This document shows, one piece after another, positions 16,123 through 24,241 of a stretch of DNA of 64,000 nucleotides; position 1 is the stretch's first letter, and each line of letters starts with the position of its first letter. Origin of the DNA: Clostridia bacterium (GTDB taxonomy: Bacteria; Bacillota; Clostridia; Christensenellales; Aristaeellaceae); the NCBI GenBank assembly GCA_017428385.1, contig JAFRQX010000038.1, positions 62,001 to 126,000 of the forward strand, in the 5' to 3' direction. The notes beneath the pieces are model-generated. The model did no database searches and had not been told where the DNA came from. It worked only from the letters and a program-made list of their open reading frames with translations. The translations under genes were made by a program, and so were the position numbers.

Positions 16123-17274
16123 ATGAAGTACAGTATGCTAAGTTCGCAGTATAAGTTGCGGGGATGGGCCGATGATCCATACACACTGGTCCATGACGGT
16201 GAAATGATGAAGCTGAGCAAGGATGAATTTGACACCTTGCTTCTTTGTGATGGCATAACAGATATAGAGAAGCTCCAGGATCAGAAAACGATTGATACCC
16301 TTCTATTATTCAGGAAGAAGGGAATTGTCTGTTTCAGTCAGATTCCGGAAGAGATAGACCGGGAACAAAGGTATTTTCTGTATGACAATCCATATATCTG
16401 CGATGTGAGCTGGACGATTACCGGACGGTGCAACTTCCGGTGCAGGCATTGTGAGCTGAATACACCGGACGCGGCCATGAATGAGATGACCCATGAAGAA
16501 GCAGTCCGGGTGATTGACCGGATGGCAGAATGCGGTGCCCAGCGCCTGCATCTGGCCGGAGGAGAACCGTTCGTCCGGGAGGACTTCTGGAGCCTTGTTG
16601 ATTATGCATTGGAAAAAGGCATAAAGATTGAGAAGATCCATACCAACGGCTGGATGCTGACAGAGAGTGTACTGGACAAGTTTGAACGCCGTGGGATAAA
16701 ACCGGAGTTCTGTGTCAGTTTCGACGGCGTTGACCGGCATGACTGGATACGAGGCATCAAAGGAGCAGAGCAGGCGGCACTGAACGCCTTGAAACGCTGC
16801 TATATCCGGGGATTCCGGACAAGCGTGGAAATGAACCTGCATCGCGGCAATGTGGATGTGCTCCGGGAAACGGTGGATGTGCTGGCGGATGCGGGCGTGG
16901 GAAAGATCCTCTGCAGGGAAATCAAAGACAATGATATGTGGAAGCGCTATGCAGCAGGGAATGAAATGACCGCAGAGGAATACCTGGAAGCAGTCCTTCG
17001 GTATATCCCGGCGTATTATGCTGATGGAATGCGGATTGATATCCGGTTTGATGGCATTGTGGAAATGTATAAGGGATCTGGGGAATACAGCGTTATAGAT
17101 GGGAATGATGAGGGCGGTGGATGTGCGGAGCGGCATATAGGCCGGGATGGGGAGATTGTGCTTCAGAAACGCACTGTGTATAACACGGAGAAGATGTGGA
17201 ATGAAAAAGAACTGCAGAAGGTAAGGAATGCGTGTGCAGAGGCAAAGAAAAGATTCACGACGCATAGCGCATGA
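16123..17274 (+). CDS. Radical SAM protein lacking SPASM cysteines
   Basis: The protein has 383 aa from the ATG at 16123, which has GGAGA 9 nt upstream and yields the family-typical N terminus MKYSMLSSQYKLRGW. The frame is open back to 15931, but a conserved promoter lies there. C103-x3-C107-x2-C110 (CNFRCRHC) binds the SAM cluster, and LAGGEPF is the GGE motif. The C terminus reads GGGCAERHIGRDGEIVLQ where SPASM proteins have a C...DG...C pattern, so the auxiliary-cluster ligands are missing. It may catalyse a reaction needing no auxiliary cluster, or be degenerate. Its substrate is unknown; no precursor gene adjoins it. Confidence 0.75.
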   Translation: MKYSMLSSQYKLRGWADDPYTLVHDGEMMKLSKDEFDTLLLCDGITDIEKLQDQKTIDTLLLFRKKGIVCFSQIPEEIDREQRYFLYDNPYICDVSWTITGRCNFRCRHCELNTPDAAMNEMTHEEAVRVIDRMAECGAQRLHLAGGEPFVREDFWSLVDYALEKGIKIEKIHTNGWMLTESVLDKFERRGIKPEFCVSFDGVDRHDWIRGIKGAEQAALNALKRCYIRGFRTSVEMNLHRGNVDVLRETVDVLADAGVGKILCREIKDNDMWKRYAAGNEMTAEEYLEAVLRYIPAYYADGMRIDIRFDGIVEMYKGSGEYSVIDGNDEGGGCAERHIGRDGEIVLQKRTVYNTEKMWNEKELQKVRNACAEAKKRFTTHSA

Positions 17275-17302
17275 TGATAATTCATAATTGTAGGAGATAG
17301 AC

Positions 17303-17329
17303 AAGCCGGATCGTAAGATTCGGCTTTTT
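17303..17329 (+). terminator. Terminator after radical SAM gene 2
   Basis: AAGCCGGATC and GATTCGGCTT form a stem followed by TTTTT. Confidence 0.8.
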
Positions 17330-17354
17330 ATTTATTAGGTGCTGTGTAAACCGG

Positions 17355-17614
17355 ACAACAATGTTTTGGAAGAATGGTGACATATTGATTACGTAACCGG
17401 ATTGCGGCTCAAATGGCCAAATGGTACTTCGTCACAAACTTGTTTGGACTTTTCAGGACAGGCTGAAGAGCTTGAAAATGAAAGAATTGAGGTTGCAAAC
17501 GTTTGAATTCTGTAAAAATATGGTGTTTTCTTGTTGAATGTTACATGGTTACGTGATTTTGAGAGAAAAAAGTTACACAGATGGATTGAATGAGGGAAAA
17601 CCTGCCAATATAAT
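17355..17614 (+). promoter_or_regulatory. RiPP-locus promoter region C
   Basis: Blocks are in the same order as region B: ACAACAATGTT (17355), TGACATATTGATTACGTAAC (17378-17397), AAACGTTTGAA (17498), ATGTTACATGGTTACG (17538-17553), AAAAGTTACACAGATGGA, -35 TTGAAT (17586-17591), a 17-bp spacer and TATAAT (17609-17614). The distance from GTTACG to -35 is identical in B, C and D. No gene lies in this gap. Confidence 0.75.
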
Positions 17615-17673
17615 AATGGTACCCTGTTTACCACCCAGACCCGTCCTTTCAGGACAGATACGGAGGGATTACC

Positions 17674-18438
17674 ATTACTCAGGCAATTGTTGAAAAAGAT
17701 CTCAGTTTTCTGATGACGGCATACCGGCAGAATGTTCTGCAGAAGCAGATGTTCGTGATCGAGATCGCCGGAGTGCCGATTGGGATTATCAGCAGGTTTG
17801 AATCCACCAAAGAGTTTTTCCTGGATTATCTGTCGGATCAGTTGCCCATGACGATTGTATCGGTTTCAGATGAGGAAATGATGATGGAAGACGAAGAGAT
17901 TTCCGAACGCACCGAGCAGATGGTAATCAACAGCAAGATTGCTGCCGCACTGGTAAATTATAACGCTTTCCTGACAAGGACAGCGGTGATCAGCGTGGAT
18001 GGGCAGGGTGTGGGCTTTGCAACCGCAAACGGCGTTGGAAAGACCACCCGGGCGCTGCTGTGGAAGAAAGCAATGGGAGACAGGGTAAAGGTCATCAACG
18101 GAGCCAAGCCTGTCATCCGGCTTAAGGAAGACGGAGTATATGCCTGCGGAACACCCTGGAGGGGCCTGGAAAAACTGGGTGTCAAAGAAAGCGTCCCGTT
18201 GAAAGCCATGTGCTTTATTGAGCGCGGAGAAGAGGTTTCCCTGGAAAGGATGACGCAGGACGAAGCCGCACTGAGACTGATGCAGCAGGTGATTATTCCC
18301 AGGGGAAACAGGGAAATGAGCATGCTGATTTCCCTGCTGGAAAAGTTTGTACAGACGGTGCCGTTCTATGTGTATATCGGCAACCTGGAGAAGGAAAAGC
18401 CGGAAATGCTGTGGGAACAGATCAGAACTAATGCATAA
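17674..18438 (+). CDS. HprK-like protein 2, active site degenerate, probable ATT start
   Basis: This 254-aa paralogue of the protein at 6937 keeps a P-loop (ATANGVGKTT), YACGTPWRGLEK and the C-terminal helices. Where the first has NGDKP, this has NGAKP, and HGAVV has become RTAVI, so residues expected for catalysis are lost; it may be a pseudokinase or substrate-binding partner. The first ATG is at 17713, but no ribosome site precedes it. The sequence CGGAGGG ends 6 nt before an in-frame ATT at 17674, giving TQAIVEKDLSFL in addition. I therefore propose an ATT start. It is driven by promoter region C. Confidence 0.6.
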   Translation: MTQAIVEKDLSFLMTAYRQNVLQKQMFVIEIAGVPIGIISRFESTKEFFLDYLSDQLPMTIVSVSDEEMMMEDEEISERTEQMVINSKIAAALVNYNAFLTRTAVISVDGQGVGFATANGVGKTTRALLWKKAMGDRVKVINGAKPVIRLKEDGVYACGTPWRGLEKLGVKESVPLKAMCFIERGEEVSLERMTQDEAALRLMQQVIIPRGNREMSMLISLLEKFVQTVPFYVYIGNLEKEKPEMLWEQIRTNA

Positions 18439-18475
18439 TTCATAATTCAGAATACATAATTAGCGATAAGGAAAC

Positions 18476-18505
18476 AAGCCGGACCGATGGTCTGGCTTGT
18501 TGTTT
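18476..18505 (+). terminator. Terminator after HprK-like gene 2
   Basis: AAGCCGGACC and GGTCTGGCTT pair around CGAT and are followed by GTTGTTTT. It marks the end of the RiPP locus. Confidence 0.75.
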
Positions 18506-18643
18506 TGCATATAAAAAAAAAGTTTACTTAATTACAATACAATATAAAATTGAAAAGGCATATATGGAAAATGCGATAAAATATACAAAATGTATTTAAA
18601 AAACCGTAAATATGTGATATTATGCTAAAGAGGTGATATAAAA

Positions 18644-19972
18644 ATGAAAACAACACCATATTTACTGCAATTACGAATCCAAGGAATCAAAAATATAAAA
18701 GAGCCTATACAATTGGATTTTTATCAAAAAACTGTTGATAAGAATTTTGACCCCTCTAAATATAAAGTGAAAGCCATATTTGGCGAAAATGGTTCGGGGA
18801 AAACTGCTATCATTTTATCTGTTTTTATTTTGCAAAATATCCTTTTAAACAAGAGTTATTTACTTGATAAAGATAGCCAAACGAGACTGGTTGAAAGTAT
18901 AAATAAGCATACCAAATCGAGTTTCATTGAATGTGAATATGTTATAAACACAGGAGAAGAGATTGACATCTTTAGCTATCGTGTGGATTTTTCCATTAGA
19001 GATGATAATAGAGTGCATATAGATGGAGAACTTTTCCAAACAAAATCAAACAATTCACGTAATAAATACAAAAAAGTTTTTGAAACAAAACAAGGCGAAT
19101 TGATTTACTATGGAAATAAAGATAATTTCACAGTATTGCAACATAAAACACAAAATCTTTTAGAGCAACAGTCTTTTTTGACTTGTGTTATAAATAATGA
19201 AAATTATGAAATCTTTAAAAGAGACAAAATGCTTATACCCTTATGCTTGCTTGTTGTTTTCGGTTCATCTATTATGACATATCTTGATGAAACAGATAGG
19301 CATTTCAATTATTATTTAAAACAAAGAATTGAAGATTTTTGCGCGGGAGAGACTTCAAACGAAAATATAAAAGGTTTTTTTGATAATAATAACCATATAC
19401 TTAATAGCTTTTCTGATGAATTATATGTTCCCAAAGACAAATATGATAATTTTGAAAAACGGATAAGTAAGAAATGCGAATTTTTGAAAATCTTTAAGCC
19501 AGATTTACAAGATATAAAGATAGAGAAAAAAGAATATGCAGATCATTATCGTTGTGTGTTAAAAATGGTCTATCCTTTATATACTATTGATAAAGAGTTT
19601 GAAAGCCGAGGGATCAAAAAGCTTATAGAATTATATGACTGTTTTGATGCTGCTAGTTACGGTTTCATATCATTTATAGATGAATTAGATTCAAATATAA
19701 ATGATGTATATCTTGGGAAATTGATAGAGTATTTCGTATATTATGGTGAAGGACAACTGTGTTTTACTTCACATAATCTATCACCAATGAGGACACTGAA
19801 TGAAGAGAAATCTTCTATATCATTTTTGTCAAATATAAACACTATTCATACATGGACAAGAAAAGGAAATGAAAACCCTGAGAATGCATATAAAAAAGGA
19901 TTTATAGAGGATTCACCATTTAATGTTGATCCGTCAGACTTCCTTGGTGTTCTTGGAGGTTCTGATGAGTAA
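18644..19972 (+). CDS. OLD/RecF-like AAA ATPase, putative abortive-infection protein
   Basis: The protein has 442 aa. The N terminus (RIQGIKNIKEPIQLDF) and Walker A GENGSGKT (47-54) are typical of ABC-type ATPases of the AAA_15/OLD group. RGIKKLIELY is a short signature-like segment, FISFIDELDSN (341-351) is Walker B, and CFTSHNLSPM is the His switch. No C-terminal TOPRIM nuclease is fused; the next gene could supply that function. The overlap of 8 nt with the next gene implies a two-protein complex. The region is AT-rich. Related ATPase plus small-partner pairs are anti-phage systems, which is my inference here. Confidence 0.75.
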   Translation: MKTTPYLLQLRIQGIKNIKEPIQLDFYQKTVDKNFDPSKYKVKAIFGENGSGKTAIILSVFILQNILLNKSYLLDKDSQTRLVESINKHTKSSFIECEYVINTGEEIDIFSYRVDFSIRDDNRVHIDGELFQTKSNNSRNKYKKVFETKQGELIYYGNKDNFTVLQHKTQNLLEQQSFLTCVINNENYEIFKRDKMLIPLCLLVVFGSSIMTYLDETDRHFNYYLKQRIEDFCAGETSNENIKGFFDNNNHILNSFSDELYVPKDKYDNFEKRISKKCEFLKIFKPDLQDIKIEKKEYADHYRCVLKMVYPLYTIDKEFESRGIKKLIELYDCFDAASYGFISFIDELDSNINDVYLGKLIEYFVYYGEGQLCFTSHNLSPMRTLNEEKSSISFLSNINTIHTWTRKGNENPENAYKKGFIEDSPFNVDPSDFLGVLGGSDE

Positions 19973-20486
19973 GCAAGTCATTTTGTGTATGGAAACGAAT
20001 AAACAAAAACGCACGGATTATGTGTATATACAATGTGTGCTTAATCATTATTTTGAGAAAGATCAAAATATAGTACAAACACCTGTATTTATGGGAACTA
20101 AATCTAGGTATAATCATCAAAAAGTAATAAAAGAAATTGAAACAAATATAAAAGCATTTCATGGATCGTCTCATGTAATATACTTTATCGATATGGATCA
20201 TATTGCTTCATCGCCTGAAGATGTTAAACTTCTAGATGATATTATCAAATATTGTGAACAGAAAAAATATGATCTTGTTTTGTTTAACAATGATATTGAA
20301 GATGTATTTTGGGGAGAATCTGTGAAAGATGGCGAAAAAGTTCAAAAAGCAACTATGTTCAGAAGTAATAAAAGGATTAATGAGGTTTCGACTTCATCAC
20401 TATGTGCTTCAAATCCTTCACGTCATAAGAGTAATATACTAAATATTCTAAAAAAATACTGGACAAGAAAAGATGGAGATACATAA
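19965..20486 (+). CDS. RloB-like partner of the AAA ATPase
   Basis: The protein has 173 aa. The ATG at 19965 is chosen because GGAGG lies 5 nt upstream; it overlaps the ATPase stop. HVIYFIDMDH followed by a helix and then DLVLFNNDIEDVFWG resembles the D-x-D strand and the asparagine/glutamate box of RloB-like (TOPRIM-related) proteins, which usually pair with AAA_15 ATPases. The C terminus is basic (RHKSNIL, KKYWTRK). A nuclease role is possible but rests only on this resemblance. Confidence 0.55.
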   Translation: MSKQVILCMETNKQKRTDYVYIQCVLNHYFEKDQNIVQTPVFMGTKSRYNHQKVIKEIETNIKAFHGSSHVIYFIDMDHIASSPEDVKLLDDIIKYCEQKKYDLVLFNNDIEDVFWGESVKDGEKVQKATMFRSNKRINEVSTSSLCASNPSRHKSNILNILKKYWTRKDGDT

Positions 20487-20582
20487 GAAATAACTTTGAA
20501 TTGCAGATGGATAGTAATTGGATAGTTCCATGACACTAGCAAAACAGTATGTTTCCGTGATATCATTAAGGTAAGAAAGACT

Positions 20583-20609
20583 GGAAGTTCGAAAGAGCTT
20601 CCTTTTTTT
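20583..20609 (+). terminator. Terminator after the ATPase/RloB-like pair
   Basis: GGAAGTTC, tetraloop GAAA and GAGCTTCC form an 8-bp stem (one G-T), followed by seven T. Upstream, at 20498-20512, GAATTGCAGATGGAT repeats part of promoter D. Confidence 0.8.
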
Positions 20610-20654
20610 CATGCCTAAACACAATCAAAAACAACACAACAGGAGGGAAACAGT

Positions 20655-21191
20655 ATGACTTACTATGATTTCATCAACTTTATCGAGAGCAAGGTGACCT
20701 TTCCGTTTTCTTTGAGCCTGAAGAACAGAAAACAATTTGGATTCTATTACTACAAGTATTCTATGGATTTCATTAAGGAATGTATAGATGCAGGAGTTAA
20801 AACCTATTTCCGGTATGACGCAAATGGTTTGCCGACTCAGGAATCAGTGAATGAGTTCCTGCACAAGATTGGCGGTATATTACATAAAAGGACTACGACG
20901 CCTGTACATCAGTCTATCAATTATATTCAGGCTATAGGACAGAGAAAGTATCGGGACTGGAATAAGGAGACAGCGAAACGGATGCTGGAGGGTTATATTG
21001 ATACATTGTCGCTTTATAAGTGCTGGAATAAGGAAAAGATCAATAAGGAATTGAGAGAAAATGTGGTAAAGATTACTAGAGAGGCCAGAGATTGGGATGA
21101 ATGGATAGATAAAATATATGAGTTAAACCTGGAGGCGGCGAGAGATGATTGGAGGAGAATACAGCCGCCTATGGCAGTTAATGAATACTGA
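20655..21191 (+). CDS. Hypothetical protein
   Basis: The protein has 178 aa. AGGAGGG lies 8 nt before the ATG, which supports expression. It is mostly helical, rich in Lys, Tyr and Trp, with no membrane segment or Cys pattern. YYDFINFIESKVTFPFSLSLKNRKQFGFYYYKYS suggests a compact N-terminal helical unit (quoted here as its two halves run together in the protein are not a known motif). I recognise no family. It stands alone between terminators and repeats, so context gives no function. Confidence 0.65.
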   Translation: MTYYDFINFIESKVTFPFSLSLKNRKQFGFYYYKYSMDFIKECIDAGVKTYFRYDANGLPTQESVNEFLHKIGGILHKRTTTPVHQSINYIQAIGQRKYRDWNKETAKRMLEGYIDTLSLYKCWNKEKINKELRENVVKITREARDWDEWIDKIYELNLEAARDDWRRIQPPMAVNEY

Positions 21192-21270
21192 AAACGAAGT
21201 GGCCATAGGGTCAAAGATAGGAGGTATGAGGTAGGAAGTAGGAGGTATGATGCCGCCTATGGCGGCTAAT

Positions 21271-21306
21271 GAATACTGAAAACTTAAGACTTAAAACTTA
21301 AAAATG
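21271..21306 (+). repeat. Heptameric CTTAAAA array, site 1
   Basis: Units CTGAAAA, CTTAAGA, CTTAAAA, CTTAAAA end in ATGA. The gap also holds imperfect GGTAGGAGGTAT repeats (21218-21250) and GCCGCCTATGGCGGC, a perfect palindrome. Confidence 0.75.
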
Positions 21307-21409
21307 ATATGTCTTACGGAGGAAGTTTTGATCAGTCAGGAAGAAGGAATTATGAGGGAGAAGGGAGAAGGTAGGATGTAGGAACTACAATAGAAAAGGA
21401 GACAGAGAT

Positions 21410-21742
21410 ATGAATTTCTATAAGGTTGATGGAAAGATCGTTATATCAGATATACCGGTTGGTGAGAATGTTACGCCCAACACAACGGACGGAGCCTATG
21501 AAAAGCATGTGCCGGTGATCGAACAGCTTGGGGATCATGTTACAGTGAAGGTTGGATCAGTTGAGCATCCTATGCTGGATGTGCATTATATCGAATGGAT
21601 TGTCCTGGAGACAGCAACAGGGTATCAGAAGCATGACCTGAAGCCGGGAGATAAGCCTGAGGCGCACTTTGCTGTGACTGAGCCGGTTGTGGCAGCATAT
21701 GAGTACTGCAATCTGCATGGGCTGTGGGTGGCAAAAGCATAA
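21410..21742 (+). CDS. Superoxide reductase (desulfoferrodoxin/neelaredoxin family)
   Basis: The protein has 110 aa, the length of single-domain neelaredoxin. Motifs EKHVPVIE, VGSVEHPM, HYIEWIVLET and EYCNLHGLW carry the four His and one Cys that bind the mononuclear iron centre. The enzyme reduces superoxide to hydrogen peroxide in anaerobes without releasing oxygen. No N-terminal desulforedoxin Cys4 domain is present. AAAGGAGAC lies before the ATG. It stands alone, between a repeat-rich gap and a terminator. Confidence 0.9.
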   Translation: MNFYKVDGKIVISDIPVGENVTPNTTDGAYEKHVPVIEQLGDHVTVKVGSVEHPMLDVHYIEWIVLETATGYQKHDLKPGDKPEAHFAVTEPVVAAYEYCNLHGLWVAKA

Positions 21743-21777
21743 AGCGGATTTTGTGAGATGATAACATTGAGGATGTA

Positions 21778-21808
21778 AAGATGGCTGCGAAAGCAGCCTT
21801 CTTTTTTG
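21778..21808 (+). terminator. Terminator after superoxide reductase
   Basis: AAGATGGCTGC, GAAA loop, GCAGCCTTCTT with one bulge, followed by TTTT. Confidence 0.8.
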
Positions 21809-21813
21809 TGCGA

Positions 21814-21872
21814 CACCAGGGGACAGTTCTGACTATCCACGTAAGTGGACAGTAGCAGAACCGTCCCCTGTG
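21814..21872. repeat. REP-like imperfect palindrome
   Basis: ACACCAGGGGACAGTTCTG and CAGAACCGTCCCCTGTGT enclose a CCACGTAAGTGG core. It is related in style to the GGGACAGACC palindromes at 27131 and 40397. Confidence 0.6.
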
Positions 21873-21994
21873 TCCGCTTGGTGGATTATGCAAGATTTGT
21901 ACTGTGAAAAGCGGATAAATGGCTGGAAAGGGATGGAAGGATATAGTATAATAATCAAAAACCTTCGCAGTATATCGGAAGGGGCGGAACTTAC

Positions 21995-24178
21995 GTGATA
22001 AAGGACAGGCATAAGATCAAAGGCGGCATCGAGAGAAAGGTGCTTGCCCTTGTTTTGGTGACTATCTTGCTGAGTCTGCTGGCATATGGCGGGCTGACGA
22101 TGTACCAGAGCGGGATGCTCTCGCAGCTGGCGGCGGAAACAAGCCAGAAGCAGCAGGATACCATCACGGATACCACCGTGGGGATCATGGACCAGGTGGT
22201 GCGGGAGAACATGGAACGATCCTCTGTGCTGGAGGCGCAGATCACGGACGACATGTTCCGCAGCGCGAAGACCCGGGTTATGTTCCTGGCGGACTATGCC
22301 ACACAGGTGTTTGCCCATCCGGAAAACTATACGCCCCATACCTACGCCCCGCCCAGGCTTAAAAACGAAGGGAAACTGGCCGCCCAGGTGCTGATGGCTG
22401 AAGATGTGGATCCGAATGATCCGGAGATCAAAAAGAACCTGGGCCTGGTGGCCAGCATGTCCGAGACGATGCTCTCCCTGTGCTCGGTGACAGATATCGC
22501 GAATATCTACCTGGGCATGCCGGACGGGACCTTCTTCTCCGTGAGCCGGAACTCCGGACAGTGGTTCCTGGAAGACGGCAGCATGAAGCCCTATGATCCC
22601 CGGACGCGGCACTGGTACCTGCAGGCTGTGGAAGAGGGGAAGATGTGCTTTTCCGACGTGGAGGTGGACGCCACCACAGGGGCAATGAACATTGTCTGCG
22701 CCATGCCGGTGTATTATCCGGACGGAAAGCTGGCGGCTGTGGCCGGGGCGGACGTATATCTGGACGATATCCTGAAGAGCCTGGGTGCTTCCGATGTGGA
22801 AGGCGGATTCCGGGCAGCGGTGAACCATGACGGTCATGTGCTGTTTACCACATCCAAGGAGCCGGAATTCAAGGCACGCATCAGCGCGGAAGCGGCAGAC
22901 CTGCGGACAGGTGAGAATGCTGAACTGGGGCAGCTGGTGACAGATGCACTGGAAGAACAGACCGATATCCGGATTGTGAAACTTGGCAGCGGAAACTATT
23001 ACATGATGGGCGTACCGCTGGAAACGGTGAGCTGGACACTGCTCACCGCATTCAGCGAAGAACGGGCAGAAACGCCTGTGGATATGCTGCAGGAGAAATA
23101 TACAGAGATCCAGTCAGAGGCTACTTCTACCTACCGCCAGAAGGCGAATAACAGCAAAACCATCGCATTCATCTGTATCGCCGGACTGGCAGCACTGCTG
23201 CTGGTGAATACGGTGATCGTCGGCAAACGGATTGTACGGCCGCTGAATAAGATTACCAGGCGGATTACGGAACTGGGAGAAGAGAATCCGGAATTCAAAA
23301 TGGAGGAAACCTTCCGCACCGGAGACGAGATTGAGGTGCTGGCGGAATCCTTCGCGAAGCTGAGCCATGAAACGGTCCAGTACGTGAGCGAAGTGCGCCG
23401 GGTGACCGCGGAGAACGAGCGGATCGGCACGGAACTGAACCTGGCCCGGCGGATCCAGGCGGAAATGCTGCCCAATATCTTCCCGCCGTTCCCGGAGCGG
23501 ACGGACATGAACATCTTCGCCAGCATGCGGCCGGCAAAAGAAGTGGGAGGAGACTTCTACGATTTCTTCCTGATCGATGACAGCCACCTGGGACTGGTCA
23601 TGGCGGACGTGAGCGGCAAGGGAGTCCCCGCGGCCCTGTTTATGATGGCCGCCAAGATCCTGGTACAAAACTACACCATGAACGGCGGAAGCCCGGCGGA
23701 AGTGCTGCAGAAGGTGAATAACCAGATCTGCCAGAACAACAAGGAACAGATGTTTGTGACGGTCTGGCTGGGCATCGTGGACCTGAAGACAGGCCTGCTG
23801 ACCGCGGCCAACGCGGGACACGAGTATCCGATCCTGCAGGGTGAAGACGGACGGTATGAAGTGGTGAAGGACAAGCATGGGTTCGTCGTCGGCGGCCTGG
23901 AAGGGGTAAAGTATAAGGACTATACCCTGCAGATGAAGCGTGGCATGAAGCTGTTTGTCTATACAGACGGCATTCCGGAAGCGACGAATGAAGCAGGGGA
24001 GTTCTACGGAACAGAAAGGCTGCTGGAGACGCTGAATGAGCACCAGGGAGAAGACCCGACAGAGCTTATTCATCATATACACTTGGATCTGAAGGGGTTT
24101 GTGGGTAATGCGGCACAGTTTGATGACGTGACGATGATGTGCGTAGCGTTTATAGGGCCGGAAGCAAATAAAAACTAA
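21995..24178 (+). CDS. Membrane sensor PP2C (SpoIIE-type) phosphatase with dCache and HAMP
   Basis: The protein has 727 aa, starting at GTG with GGAAGGGGCGG upstream. One transmembrane helix lies near residues 14-36 and a second near 389-410. Between them lies an approximately 350-residue extracellular sensor with the YDPRTRHWY and GADVYLDDI motifs of dCache domains. A HAMP linker and coiled segment (about 411-480) lead to the SpoIIE phosphatase: GGDFYDFF, ADVSGKGVPAALFM, NAGHEYP, YTDGIPEATN and NAAQFDDVTMM, with the metal-binding Asp residues. It would dephosphorylate a STAS anti-sigma antagonist in response to an external ligand. One candidate target is the STAS protein at 35195. Confidence 0.9.
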   Translation: MIKDRHKIKGGIERKVLALVLVTILLSLLAYGGLTMYQSGMLSQLAAETSQKQQDTITDTTVGIMDQVVRENMERSSVLEAQITDDMFRSAKTRVMFLADYATQVFAHPENYTPHTYAPPRLKNEGKLAAQVLMAEDVDPNDPEIKKNLGLVASMSETMLSLCSVTDIANIYLGMPDGTFFSVSRNSGQWFLEDGSMKPYDPRTRHWYLQAVEEGKMCFSDVEVDATTGAMNIVCAMPVYYPDGKLAAVAGADVYLDDILKSLGASDVEGGFRAAVNHDGHVLFTTSKEPEFKARISAEAADLRTGENAELGQLVTDALEEQTDIRIVKLGSGNYYMMGVPLETVSWTLLTAFSEERAETPVDMLQEKYTEIQSEATSTYRQKANNSKTIAFICIAGLAALLLVNTVIVGKRIVRPLNKITRRITELGEENPEFKMEETFRTGDEIEVLAESFAKLSHETVQYVSEVRRVTAENERIGTELNLARRIQAEMLPNIFPPFPERTDMNIFASMRPAKEVGGDFYDFFLIDDSHLGLVMADVSGKGVPAALFMMAAKILVQNYTMNGGSPAEVLQKVNNQICQNNKEQMFVTVWLGIVDLKTGLLTAANAGHEYPILQGEDGRYEVVKDKHGFVVGGLEGVKYKDYTLQMKRGMKLFVYTDGIPEATNEAGEFYGTERLLETLNEHQGEDPTELIHHIHLDLKGFVGNAAQFDDVTMMCVAFIGPEANKN

Positions 24179-24197
24179 TAAGTAGGAATAAAAGATA

Positions 24198-24220
24198 GGA
24201 TTCGGTCATTGACCGAATCC
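24198..24220. terminator. Convergent hairpin terminator
   Basis: GGATTCGGTC, ATT and GACCGAATCC form a perfect 10-bp stem between two genes that end toward each other. Confidence 0.65.
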
Positions 24221-24241
24221 TTCAATATTCATGAATACATA

